This document shows, piece after piece, positions 18,037 through 27,148 of a stretch of 64,000 bases of DNA. How positions within the stretch are numbered: the stretch's first letter is position 1; the number at the start of each line of letters is the position of its first letter. The translations under genes were made by a program, and so were the position numbers. A model generated the notes under the pieces. That model saw only the letters and a list, made by a program, of their open reading frames with translations, was not told the DNA's origin and did no database searches. Location: assembly GCF_024347575.1 (NCBI RefSeq), contig NZ_AP025503.1:1736001-1800000 (forward strand), given 5' to 3'. Source of the stretch: Vibrio pelagius (lineage in GTDB: Bacteria > Pseudomonadota > Gammaproteobacteria > Enterobacterales > Vibrionaceae).

Positions 18037-18059
18037 AGCCTCCCCTAAAAAGGAGGCTT
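18037..18059 (+). terminator. Hairpin after hpsN
   Basis: A 7-bp stem, AGCCTCC/GGAGGCT (18037-18043 with 18052-18058), 30 bp past the hpsN stop. The T-run is short, so termination may be partial and the LacI gene may be partly cotranscribed. Confidence 0.6.
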
Positions 18060-18156
18060 AAATGACTACGGAGTTATCAAATAAGAATGTTGTGCATTGT
18101 TGCTGACTCTGTGCCGCGCTTATACTATTGTAGAGAAAATTAAAAATAGAAAATCA

Positions 18157-19161
18157 ATGATGGAAAGAAATAGGAAAGCAAACTCCAAGGATGTAGCGAA
18201 GCTAGCAGGAGTATCTCAAGCCTCCGTATCTCGAGCTTTCACTCCAGGTAGTCAAATATCCAAAGCTAACAAAGAAAAAATTCTACAGGCAGCTAAACAG
18301 CTTAATTACGTTCCAAATGCAATGGCTCGAGCATTAATCTCCAGTCACTCTAATTGTATTGCCATTGTTCAGCCTATATCTAAGAACCCATACTTCTACG
18401 CCAAAGTACTACAGAAGTTGCTTGAACTTCTACAAGCAGAAAACCAACGTGTTGTTATTTTCAGCCAAGATGATAAAAATGTGGACGAAATCCTACCTCT
18501 AATAGATCAGTATCAGATAGACGGCGTAATTATGGCAAGCGCAACTGTGGATGCAAAACTCATCAATCAGTATGTCAATCGTGGTATCGAGTTTAGTTTT
18601 ATAAATCGTTCTGTTCCCAATGTATATGCAAGCTCAGTATGTACAGATAATTTTCAATCAACAAAAGAACTAATTACCTATCTTGAATCCAAAGGGCACA
18701 AACGATTCGCATGCATAGCTGGCGATAGGAATGCCTCAACAACGATCAGCCGTGTAGAGGGATATCTATCGCAACTATCAGAGCTAGAGCTTAAGAACAT
18801 CGGCGTGATATACGATGACTTTTCAGTGGAAGCAGGTTACCGCGGTTTGTTAGAGCTTATTGAGACTCAACGAGAAAGACCAGACGTAGTGATATGCGGT
18901 AATGACGAACTTGCCATTGGGGCAATCAATGCTATCAAAGAATGTACGGAACTCAACATCCCAAACGATATTGCGGTTACGGGATTTGATGATATCGAGG
19001 CAGCTAAATGGCCTCCATACAGCCTCACCACCGTCGAACAACCGATAGATCAGTTGTGTGAAGTCACTGTGTCGGACCTGCTTGAACGAATTCGAACTCC
19101 AGACAAACAACCTATCAACAAATCTATAAGAGGGACGCTAATTAAACGAGAGTCTGCCTAA
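18157..19161 (+). CDS. LacI family transcriptional regulator
   Basis: A 334-residue repressor. The N-terminal helix-turn-helix and hinge are clear (SKDVAKLAGVSQASVSRAF, then KILQAAKQLNYVPNAMARAL), followed by a periplasmic-binding-protein-like domain with ICGNDELAIGAINAI and DIAVTGFDDIEAAKWPPYSLTTVEQP. I start at 18157 (MMERNRKA); upstream codons add an unrelated leader. The gene lies 149 bp after hpsN, behind a weak hairpin. It is the likely regulator of hpsN and the divergent TRAP operon through the palindromes at 16471 and 16636. The effector is probably the imported sugar-like or sulfonated compound. That is inference. Confidence 0.88.
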   Translation: MMERNRKANSKDVAKLAGVSQASVSRAFTPGSQISKANKEKILQAAKQLNYVPNAMARALISSHSNCIAIVQPISKNPYFYAKVLQKLLELLQAENQRVVIFSQDDKNVDEILPLIDQYQIDGVIMASATVDAKLINQYVNRGIEFSFINRSVPNVYASSVCTDNFQSTKELITYLESKGHKRFACIAGDRNASTTISRVEGYLSQLSELELKNIGVIYDDFSVEAGYRGLLELIETQRERPDVVICGNDELAIGAINAIKECTELNIPNDIAVTGFDDIEAAKWPPYSLTTVEQPIDQLCEVTVSDLLERIRTPDKQPINKSIRGTLIKRESA

Positions 19162-19171
19162 ATCGGGTGAG

Positions 19172-19429
19172 TTATGGGTGTACTAATTCAGACCTGATCT
19201 GACAAATTCTCCCCGAAGCCATTGGGATATAGTGCATATTTCTTGTAGCGGATTGATACAAATCCGCTTCTATGGCTTCCCAAATGTAAAGAATTTTTCT
19301 ACCATTGAAGGGTCGAATGTAGTGCTTACCTTCGATGAATATAGAGTCTCGCAGTGACGAATTAATGTAGTTGGCGCTAAATTTGATACGCTCTGCGAGT
19401 TCTCTAGCCGTTAAGAGGGTTTGGTTCAT
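19172..19429 (-). CDS. Excisionase-like small DNA-binding protein
   Basis: An 85-residue protein. LLTARELAERIKFSANYINSSLRDS resembles the winged-helix start of excisionase/AlpA-type proteins, and EGKHYIRPFNGRKILYIWEAIEADL matches their conserved second half. Such proteins direct excision of integrative elements or act as small regulators. Start 19429 is well supported by AAGGAGG five bases before the ATG. No integrase is present nearby, so it is an orphan remnant or a stand-alone regulator. It is divergent, over about 86 bp, from the broken Cro-like gene at 19516. Confidence 0.6.
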   Translation of the reverse strand: MNQTLLTARELAERIKFSANYINSSLRDSIFIEGKHYIRPFNGRKILYIWEAIEADLYQSATRNMHYIPMASGRICQIRSELVHP

Positions 19430-19515
19430 GCGACCTCCTTCTTGTCCCCTGAAAAGATACATCATTCACTTTAGCTTATTAGCATCCCCTATCAAGATAC
19501 AAATGGTGCATAATT

Positions 19516-19739
19516 TTGACTATCCGTTATAAGCTTAAAGAACTCATTGAATTAAAAGAAAAAATTGAAGGAAAAAAATCTCTCAGGCAGCAATTGCTAG
19601 AGAGATTGGAGTTCAAAGGTCTGCGATATACAAGCTGGTTACAAGCAAGGACTATGTAACAACGACAACTACGTTGAATGCTTTGTGTGCCTATTTTAAC
19701 TGTAAAATTGAAGATATAGTTGAATATGTGCCTGATTAA
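19516..19739 (+). pseudogene. Cro/CI-type helix-turn-helix regulator, frameshifted
   Basis: Read from TTG at 19516, the first frame gives TIRYKLKELIELKEKIEG. After a run of seven A (19572-19578) the sense passes to another frame giving SQAAIAREIGVQRSAIYKL, then LNALCAYFNCKIEDIVEY and a TAA at 19737. With one extra A the whole reads as a 74-residue HTH_26 (Cro/C1-type) protein of normal length. Either it is inactivated or the homopolymer was miscounted. It is divergent from the excisionase-like gene, as in a small phage-like switch. Confidence 0.7.
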
Positions 19740-20027
19740 GTATAACCCGTTAAAAAATAACAGTGGTCAGAGTATGACCCGGTGTGTGTTTGCATCGTAT
19801 GATGCCGCGACTTAAATTGACTGGAATGCACAAAAGTCGCGGGAGGAAGAGTATAGCGATTCTTTTTAATAAGACCCTTATACAGAGCAACCATTTAACT
19901 TAGAGAAATATAGATAACATTTTGCATGATAAAATCACGCTATTAAGCTCCTAACCTAAGTAATGAAGCTCGACACATACTGCATAAAAATCACTCTACA
20001 ACAATAGTTTGTACCTTAATAACTAAC
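19740..20027. other. Spacer with an inverted repeat
   Basis: No gene is supported. A perfect 9-bp inverted repeat, CCGCGACTT/AAGTCGCGG, lies at 19805-19813/19834-19842 with a 20-nt loop; the right arm is followed by a purine-rich stretch rather than T. It may be a remnant of a mobile-element end. Confidence 0.4.
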
Positions 20028-21687
20028 TCAACTTGTGCTTCCAAACTTAGATATCATGCTCTTTAGCTCTCCATTCATTTTCGTCAATTTACAAGTTTCA
20101 TTGGTTAGTTCCGAGCTTGATTCCTTAACTTTTATCAACATATTCTCTATGCCATTGACCTGCTCTTCAATATCAAATGCCAATGCCTCTTGCTTTTGAC
20201 TGGCTAGGGCTGTTTTGCTGCTTGCTGCTTGCTGCTTTTATCTTAGCTACAAGCTCAACAATATTTAATAGACTATTTTGAACATTCTCCGCATTCTCGA
20301 CACTGTTTTTACTTTTGTCGTTTGTAGTCTTCATTGATTGGTACATTTTACGATTACCATCAATTAGAGACTGCATAGCGTGCTCGATTTCTATGGTGCT
20401 AGCCTTAGTCCGGGTAGCTAAATCTCTTACTTCGCCAGCAACAACAGAAAACCCACGCCCATGCTCTCCTGCTCTAGCCGCTTCAATAGCGGCATTAAGT
20501 GCTAATAAGTTGGTTTGATCTGCTATCTCATTAATTACATACAATATATTAACAACATTTTCAGATTCGCTTTTTATCTTTTCAGATATACTCATCGATG
20601 TTTCTACTTCATGGATTAGTTCAGTAATACTACCAGCAGAAACATGGATCAATTTAGACGCTTCCTCTCCTTGATGATCAGCTATTGAAATTAAATCAGA
20701 AGTGCCACTCATATTCTCTGAAACCTCTTTTGAAGATATTGTTATATCTTCTATGTGTACTTTGATCTTGTCGCTTTCAAGTATATAACCATCAATCAAA
20801 ACCTCAATATTCTCTATCTGCGCTTTGTAGTGATCAACCTTGTTACTTAGCTCAGTTGAAAACTCATCTAGGTTATATATCATTAATGAAAGATTGCTTA
20901 TGAATAAATTAAAAGATTCAGCAATACTACCTACTTCATCGTTACTCTTAATGTCAATCCTATACTCTAGATCAGGATTATCAGATGCCAGAGATGAAAA
21001 ATTATCCTTTAGATCAATTAGAGACTTGAGAGTTCTTGACATAATTAAGAAAATGGTAATAGCGACAATAACCGCACATATCATCGTCAAAGCAATTGAA
21101 ATTTTTGTTTTATAGATTAGCTCTTCTCGACGCATAGATGAATATCTCAGTACTGCTTCTTCTATATCGTCGACATATACACCAGTGCTAACAATCCAAT
21201 CGAATTTTTCCACATATTTAGAAAATGCTATTTTCTCGAACTCTTGGTTATGACCAGGCTTATGCCAGTAGAAATAACTAAAACCATCTCCATATAAAGT
21301 AGAATCTATTATATCTTTAACTACAAAATTACCTTTTACATCTTTAAACTCTATAATATCACTACCAACTAATTCTTTGTTATTGCCATTAAAAACACTG
21401 ACTCCGGTCGTATCCACTCCAAAGAAGTAATTGTCACCTTCATATTTTATTGATTCAAGATATTTTCTCACTGTGTTAATGTCACTTTCATTTTCTATAG
21501 AAGATATAGCAACATCTAAAATATCTACTAGCTCTTTCTTTCTTATTTCTATAAGCTCATCCCTATAGCTATCAACAAACTTATCCAAATTATCTTCGGA
21601 AAGATAAAATTCAATCACCATTATAATAGCAGAGACTAATATCAATGATAATGTACTTATACAAACTACTTTACTTTTTATTTTCAT
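20028..21687 (-). pseudogene. Methyl-accepting chemotaxis protein, frameshifted near the C-terminus
   Basis: A membrane chemoreceptor with an N-terminal membrane segment (residues 8-27), an extracellular Cache-type sensor ([31 protein letters not shown]), a second membrane segment at about 196-216, HAMP ([14 protein letters not shown]), and the signalling hairpin tip [37 protein letters not shown]. As read, it stops at 20173 after residue 504. The frame is lost exactly at three copies of a 7-bp repeat (20215-20235). Removing one copy gives [17 protein letters not shown] and an open frame to TGA at 20028, a 550-residue receptor. The signalling tip is upstream of the break, so the short form might still be partly active. 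Cell attachment and kinase control by the intact form are family knowledge. Confidence 0.8.
20215..20235. repeat. Heptanucleotide tandem repeat (TTGCTGC)x3 inside the chemoreceptor gene
   Basis: Three perfect tandem copies of TTGCTGC (plus strand). Since 7 is not a multiple of 3, each gain or loss changes the reading frame. Two copies give the full-length receptor; the three present here truncate it. Confidence 0.85.
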
Positions 21688-22110
21688 ACAAGATCCTATT
21701 AATCATATAGAGTAAAACTAACTTTAGCTAAGCTTATATAGACAATATCAATATAAAACCACATCGAACACAAAAAACAATCAAACAACTTCATAAATGA
21801 AAATATATAGCTTGACAATTAGACTATATGTTTAATATAGCTATAAATAAAAAGAACATGGACTAAAAAACAGTAAATTAACTATTTACTATCTAGTTAT
21901 AGAAATTAAAACAAGAGTGTTGTAAATTCAGCACGCTCCCCAAGAACCTGTTACTAAAAGCCAAAAGCTCTCCGCTTACAGTTAACTATGCGGAGAATGC
22001 ACTATGGTAAATTGCACAACACTGAGATACAAATGGTATAATCTCTTGAAGAGGCTGAAATAGAAAGAAAGCTCACTTTAAACGTGACCCAACACACCCA
22101 TTTGCTCTCG
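21688..22110. other. AT-rich spacer
   Basis: This contains the upstream region of the chemoreceptor and the downstream region of the EAL gene. It is very AT-rich with no coding frame. A 7-bp inverted repeat (TCTCCGC at 21969-21975 with GCGGAGA at 21990-21996) is the only structure noticed; it lacks a T-run. Confidence 0.4.
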
Positions 22111-23751
22111 TCACTCTAAGGCATTCATCTCTAGCCATGCTTGCGGTGAGCAAGGCCTATGCAAGAAATACCCCTGAAGATACGATACGCCAACCTCTGT
22201 TAGTGTCTTAAACATTTCCGACGTCTCTATTCCCTCTGCGACAAGCGTTATGTTGTATGTATTCCCAAATTCGTACAAATGCGCAATGAGTTTTAAACAT
22301 GCTTCACGCCTCATCGCTTCGTTAATTAATACTTTATCTAGTTTGACTTGATACAAAGGAAGTCGGAATAAACTAGTAATCGCGCTCATTCCGGCACCAA
22401 AATCATCGAGTGATAATTTAAAACCATGAGTGTGAAGTACATCGAGAGTCTTTATGATCATCGGATTTTCATCAAGCAAATAGGACTCGGTAACCTCGAG
22501 CACAATACGAGTTGAATCAATACCAAAGCGAGCAACAACCTCACAGACATCCTCGATAAAGCCAGTAGTAAGCAATTGATGCGCCGACACATTTACATTA
22601 ACCAAAGGTCTCACATGGTGCTTAGCATCGAACATGACCAGATATTGGCAAGCGTGCTCTAGAACTAGCAAACCCAATGCATGTATATGCCCTAACCGCT
22701 CGGCGATGGGAATAAATTCTGCGGGTGAAATCGAGCCCAGCTCAGGGTGCTCCCACCGAGCTAACGCCTCAAAACTTATCAGTTCTCCAGTTGATGCTTC
22801 GACAATAGGTTGCAGTGCTATAGTAATTTGGCGCATTTTAACAGCGGATTCTAAAGCGTCATGAATTGCAAAGTATCTATCAATACTGCGCTGCGACTCT
22901 CCAGTGTAGGTAATAGGCGAACTGATAGCTCGGGAATACTCAGACAAGTCAAATATATGCTGCAAAGGAGCTGTGACGCTTAGGGCACAAACTGGGATCG
23001 CACCAAGACCTAATCTACTTGTAAGTATCGAGTTACTCTTGCGAACTTGATGAAATACCGATTCAATTTTGTTCAACAACTGAAGAGACTCCTCTGAGTT
23101 AATTTCTTGCTCCATCGTGACAACAAACACATCCGCACTAATTCGATACAAACCGTACTTCATTTGCAGAACGTCATCTAATGTCGATACAAGTGCCGAG
23201 GAAAGGTGTCCAATTGCTTCATATCCAACTTGCCGTTGAAGCTGTTGCAGTTGAGCTAGACAACATACTAGAACCCAACTTTTCTCATTCAGACTTGGAA
23301 ATTTTTCTAAGAACTTGTGCCGGTTAAACAATCCAGTTTCACTGTCGTGAGTAGCCATATGAGTCAGGTACTGGTTCAGCAATACCTCTTCAGATACATT
23401 TTTATGTGACCCCACCATGGCAAGTCCACCTTGGTATCTTACTCTCACACCAGTCGCTTCAACCCATAGGTAACGTCCAGATATATTTTTAACTCGATAC
23501 CGCGTGGTCACTCGTGCAAACGATAATTCTTGTTGATGACTGTCCACTTCTTGCTGTAACCTTTCCCTATCTTCAGGGTGAACCAACCCTAACCAATCAT
23601 CTAACGTTGAATCTTCCATTAATAGTGGAAACTGCTGGTAGAATGAGTGGTTGTAAAACTGAACCACATTGTCATCACTCATAAACCAAAGCCCTTCGCC
23701 TGCAGTATCAAAAAGGCTGAGCAATACCTTTGGTAAAGTCTGCTTATTCAT
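22111..23751 (-). CDS. PAS / degenerate GGDEF / EAL domain protein (c-di-GMP phosphodiesterase candidate)
   Basis: A 546-residue cytosolic protein. A PAS-PAC sensor covers about residues 10-120 (VVQFYNHSFYQQF, RYLWVEATGVRVRY). A GGDEF-like domain follows at about 130-290, but its active site is replaced by ISADVFVV at residues 204-211, so cyclase activity is unlikely. A complete EAL domain covers 300-545: FEALARWEH, VNVNVSAHQL, LEVTES, LDDFGAG, KLDKVLI, EGIET and YLQGYFLHRP, with all metal- and base-binding residues I can check present. It therefore probably hydrolyses c-di-GMP in response to a PAS signal. No operon partner is evident, and no membrane segment is visible. Confidence 0.88.
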   Translation of the reverse strand: MNKQTLPKVLLSLFDTAGEGLWFMSDDNVVQFYNHSFYQQFPLLMEDSTLDDWLGLVHPEDRERLQQEVDSHQQELSFARVTTRYRVKNISGRYLWVEATGVRVRYQGGLAMVGSHKNVSEEVLLNQYLTHMATHDSETGLFNRHKFLEKFPSLNEKSWVLVCCLAQLQQLQRQVGYEAIGHLSSALVSTLDDVLQMKYGLYRISADVFVVTMEQEINSEESLQLLNKIESVFHQVRKSNSILTSRLGLGAIPVCALSVTAPLQHIFDLSEYSRAISSPITYTGESQRSIDRYFAIHDALESAVKMRQITIALQPIVEASTGELISFEALARWEHPELGSISPAEFIPIAERLGHIHALGLLVLEHACQYLVMFDAKHHVRPLVNVNVSAHQLLTTGFIEDVCEVVARFGIDSTRIVLEVTESYLLDENPMIIKTLDVLHTHGFKLSLDDFGAGMSAITSLFRLPLYQVKLDKVLINEAMRREACLKLIAHLYEFGNTYNITLVAEGIETSEMFKTLTEVGVSYLQGYFLHRPCSPQAWLEMNALE

Positions 23752-24097
23752 ATCATTCCCTATATTGCAAAGTGTGCTCCATCACGCCTCTAAAAATTAC
23801 GCCCCACAATTCAAGTCGACCAAGCTCAGTACTGCTTACGAACAAAATGCGATACAGTCGTTCTAACATCCCAAGAGCTATTCTTTAACTCGCTTATAAA
23901 GATCTCTTTCGGATGAGGATAACAATCAGCTACGACCGAATTTGAACATGAGGTTCAATAAACTAATTCTTTAAGTAATAATATTTTCTAATATTTAGGT
24001 AAACCCACTTAGATATATTCAGAGTTCAATAAATATAGAGAGCTCCCAAATCGTGAACTCTCTATTTAAAAACATAACAGAAAAAAATTTATATTTT
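23752..24097. other. Spacer; weak hairpin after the ABM gene
   Basis: No gene. Near the ABM stop, TAGAGAG (24036-24042) can pair with CTCTCTA (24058-24064), flanked by A/T-rich sequence; this could be a weak terminator for the minus-strand gene at 24098. Confidence 0.4.
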
Positions 24098-24400
24098 CTA
24101 CTTTAATATATCATCACATACTTTTAGTTCTCTTAACACTGAAGAACTAACTAGGTATTTTTTCATTTCTAGCAATGTACTTGGCTGTAAGTCACGAAAT
24201 AACTCTGTAGTCTCAGCCCAAAGATCTCTATCAGGCCATTGAGCGTAAGCTACGTACGTATTCGCCACCCCAGTTGTATGTAGCCTTGAACCAAGGCTTC
24301 CCCTCGTTTGGTACACATACTCTGTATGCTCAATCCAAGCTTCCCTGAATTTTTTATCCGTACCTTCGTCGATCACGAACTCATAGACAACGGTAAACAT
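24098..24400 (-). CDS. Antibiotic biosynthesis monooxygenase (ABM) domain protein
   Basis: A 100-residue single-domain protein with the dimeric alpha/beta-barrel ABM pattern: FTVVYEFVIDEGTDKKFREAW, then GSLGSRLHTTGVANTYVAYAQWPDRDLWAE. ABM proteins include quinone-forming monooxygenases, haem-degrading enzymes and many of unknown role. I see no residues that decide between them. A good ribosome binding site (TAGGAGGTAGT) precedes the ATG. It lies 38 bp downstream of the secreted protein gene and probably shares its transcript. Confidence 0.75.
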   Translation of the reverse strand: MFTVVYEFVIDEGTDKKFREAWIEHTEYVYQTRGSLGSRLHTTGVANTYVAYAQWPDRDLWAETTELFRDLQPSTLLEMKKYLVSSSVLRELKVCDDILK

Positions 24401-24438
24401 ACTACCTCCTAATATACTTTTTGATTCAAATAAGAAAT

Positions 24439-25245
24439 CTAAAATTTTAAGGTTTTATTTAGCAGCACAGGAACATCACTTGTAAAGTCGATCCAAGGGT
24501 TTCCATTTAGCGTTCCTGGCCAACTGATGCTCGGTTCTTCATATCGCATGATAAACTGCTCTGGGCCATGCGCATGAGCCACTACAAGGCCATAATCAGC
24601 ATCGAAAAAGCCACCATGTGATACAAGTCCAGGGTAAGAAATTCGCCAAGCTTTGCTATCCAAATCGACGTAGCCAAGGGTTAGCTTACCAACAACCCCA
24701 TCATCAAGTACAAAAAACCAAGTCCAATGTCCTCCTGAAATAATTGTCATAACCTCATCAATACCCTCACCTTTCTCTGAACTATTTACATGGAGCTTTC
24801 CAAATTTATGCTGGAGATAATGCTTAATGTCTTCTGACATAGACATCATGTCGTAGACCTTTGGGTAAGGGGCTACATCTGGCTCTGAGGTAGACAAGTA
24901 TCCACCTCTATGAACAGCTGGTTTCCTGCCGGCCAATTCAATTTGTTCAAGTAATTGAGCTCGATTCAGTGAAAAAGCTTGAATTAGAAGTTTCTTTTCA
25001 TCTGAATTGAGTTCCTTTCCCTTAGACTTTTCAATAATTGGTTGTACTTTTTTGGGAATACTCACTTGTGTGACTTTGACACCAACGCGCTCTAAGTAAC
25101 TATTGACATTCTTTACTCCTTGAACAGACGATCTCCCGTCACTAAAAGATAGTTCCAGCATACCTTTTGTTTCGGGCGAGCCCGCTAGAGAACTAGTCGA
25201 AAGAATAACTAATGACAATGAAACAATGATTTTTCTAAATAGCAT
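24439..25245 (-). CDS. Secreted protein of unknown function
   Basis: A 268-residue protein with a clear Sec signal peptide (MLFRKIIVSLSLVILSTSSLAGS, cleavage near Ala21-Gly22) and no lipobox. The mature part is not recognised. It contains EVMTIISGGHWTWFFVLDDG and VSHGGFFDADYGLVVAHAHGPEQFIMRYE, rich in His and aromatic residues in the C-terminal half. It is divergent from the DMT exporter gene at 25402 and upstream of the ABM gene. A periplasmic or extracellular location is inferred from the signal peptide. Confidence 0.7.
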   Translation of the reverse strand: MLFRKIIVSLSLVILSTSSLAGSPETKGMLELSFSDGRSSVQGVKNVNSYLERVGVKVTQVSIPKKVQPIIEKSKGKELNSDEKKLLIQAFSLNRAQLLEQIELAGRKPAVHRGGYLSTSEPDVAPYPKVYDMMSMSEDIKHYLQHKFGKLHVNSSEKGEGIDEVMTIISGGHWTWFFVLDDGVVGKLTLGYVDLDSKAWRISYPGLVSHGGFFDADYGLVVAHAHGPEQFIMRYEEPSISWPGTLNGNPWIDFTSDVPVLLNKTLKF

Positions 25246-25401
25246 AATCAGCCTCCAATTTTATTTACATTTCTATCTTAATTCATCATTTCAAAAAAAA
25301 TAATAACACTTTAGTAAACTATCAATTCACTATTTTTATATTGAAATAGATAGATAGCTATCAATAATAACTTAGTAAATTTTTACTTTTAGAGGCTAGC
25401 T

Positions 25402-26277
25402 ATGTTTACATTAATATTTACAACCGCTTTAGCTCCAATTATTTGGGGCACTACTTACTATTTAACTACCGAGTTCCTCCCACCAAACCAACCCTTTTTG
25501 GCATCGGCTATTAGGTGTTTACCTGCTGGGTTAGTACTACTCATTTTATTTCGAGAAAAAGTCGATATGGTAACGCTAAAAAGACTATTCATACTATCAA
25601 TGTTGAATATAGCTCTATTCCAGAGCATGCTTTTTATTTCAGCTTACACTCTGCCAGGAGGTGTCGCCTCCCTAATTACTTCTCTACAACCTGCAATAAT
25701 AATCTTTCTAGCATTTATATTTAAAGGCGAGACTCTTGAGAGCAGAAAAAAACTCATGCTCATAACTGCTTTTATAGGAATGTGCTGTATTTTCTTAACA
25801 CCTCAAACGCAACTAAATACCATAGGCGTTTTAGCAGCGTTTATAGGTGCATTATCTATGTCATTTGGTACATTTTTCTCAAGAGAGTGGCCAACTCAAA
25901 TCAACATTTATGCATTTACAGGCTATCAGTTGACGTTTGGGGGTATTGTTCTACTTTTAGCCTCCCCATTCTTTGATATATACCCCGACAGCGTTGAACT
26001 AAAAAACATATATGGGTATGGATATTTAGTAGTATTTGGTGCAATTATTTCTTATTCATTATGGTTTAATGGAATAAAAAAATTACCCTTAGAAATTGTC
26101 ACCCCATTAGGTTTTTTAAGTCCAATTACAGCAATAATTCTCGGTTGGTTGGCACTAGAACAGTCTATGAGTTTAGCTCAAGGCTTTGGTATATTGTTAG
26201 TCTTAATCTCACTTTATGGACTAGTCTCATCAGGTAAAAATAAACTCAAGATAAACGCTCAACAAGAAAATCAATAA
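25402..26277 (+). CDS. DMT superfamily transporter (EamA type)
   Basis: A 291-residue inner-membrane protein with ten hydrophobic segments in two EamA repeats: TALAPIIWGTTYYLTTEFLPP and PAGLVLLILF in the first half, AFIGALSMSFGTFFSREW onward in the second. Members export amino acids and other small metabolites. Its 3' end overlaps the 3' end of the convergent LysR gene by 32 bp, and it is divergent from the secreted protein gene. Unlike the DMT gene at 4452 it is full length. The substrate cannot be deduced. Confidence 0.85.
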   Translation: MFTLIFTTALAPIIWGTTYYLTTEFLPPNQPFLASAIRCLPAGLVLLILFREKVDMVTLKRLFILSMLNIALFQSMLFISAYTLPGGVASLITSLQPAIIIFLAFIFKGETLESRKKLMLITAFIGMCCIFLTPQTQLNTIGVLAAFIGALSMSFGTFFSREWPTQINIYAFTGYQLTFGGIVLLLASPFFDIYPDSVELKNIYGYGYLVVFGAIISYSLWFNGIKKLPLEIVTPLGFLSPITAIILGWLALEQSMSLAQGFGILLVLISLYGLVSSGKNKLKINAQQENQ

Positions 26278-27130
26278 AACTGCGAACTAATTTTGATTTT
26301 GCTCTACTACTCGGATAAACAGCATATAAATAATGTTCTTCAGGGTACCAATCAGGAAGCACCTCTATTAATTGACCATTTTTTAACATTGACCGAACAT
26401 AGAGCTCTGGAGTTAGAATAATCCCTTTACCGAGCTGGCAGGCTTTTACTAAAGCTAAACTGTTGTTAACCATATAGTGTGAACTTGCCAGCTCAACTTC
26501 TTCCGTTTCATCTCCCCGACTAAATTTCCATTTGTTAACTGTAGCTAAGCTATATATTAGGCATTGGTGGCTCTTGACATCCAATGGGCTCAATATCGGT
26601 GCATGACTTTGAATATACTTAGGGGAGGCACATAAAACACGCTTCAACTTCAATAGCTTTCTTGACCTAAGTGTAGAGTCAGTTAGTGTACCACTACCTC
26701 TAATTGCAACATCTGCTCCTTGAGCGATTAGGTCTTGCTGTTGGTCATCCATGATAACCTCGATCGCCACCGATGGATAAAGCTCAGAGAACTCACATAT
26801 AAGTTCATTCAACAGGACTAAACTTAAAGATAAAGGAGCGCCGATTTTTAACTTTCCTACAATGTGATCTCGATTAAAAAAAAGCGACTGTTCAGCATTT
26901 GAGATAGTGTCTAAAGCCAAACAGACCTCTTTGTAATACTCTAAGCCGGCCTCTGTAACAAACAGTTTTCTAGTCGTACGATTTATCAGTGGAGTATCTA
27001 GAAACACCTCTAACTCATTCATATTTTTCGTCACTGCTGCTTTCGAAAGCTTTAAGTCAGTAGCAGCGGCTTGAAAGCTACCAAGTTCAACTATGCGCCT
27101 AAAGACAGTAAGAGCTCTAACTTTATCCAT
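26246..27130 (-). CDS. LysR family transcriptional regulator
   Basis: A 294-residue regulator. The N-terminal winged helix is clear (MDKVRALTVFRRIVELGSFQAAATDLKLSKAAVTKNMNELE) and is followed by a periplasmic-binding-type effector domain (VGKLKIGAPLSLSLVLLNEL, ALVKACQLGKGIILTPE). It is closest in style to the CrgA/YafC branch. I start at 27130, six codons inside the longest frame, as family N-termini do. It lies 18 bp after the O-methyltransferase on the same strand, so regulator and enzymes form one unit: DsbA-like, methyltransferase, LysR. Confidence 0.87.
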   Translation of the reverse strand: MDKVRALTVFRRIVELGSFQAAATDLKLSKAAVTKNMNELEVFLDTPLINRTTRKLFVTEAGLEYYKEVCLALDTISNAEQSLFFNRDHIVGKLKIGAPLSLSLVLLNELICEFSELYPSVAIEVIMDDQQQDLIAQGADVAIRGSGTLTDSTLRSRKLLKLKRVLCASPKYIQSHAPILSPLDVKSHQCLIYSLATVNKWKFSRGDETEEVELASSHYMVNNSLALVKACQLGKGIILTPELYVRSMLKNGQLIEVLPDWYPEEHYLYAVYPSSRAKSKLVRSFIDFLVERLS

Positions 27131-27148
27131 ACCCACCCCCTTAGTCAT

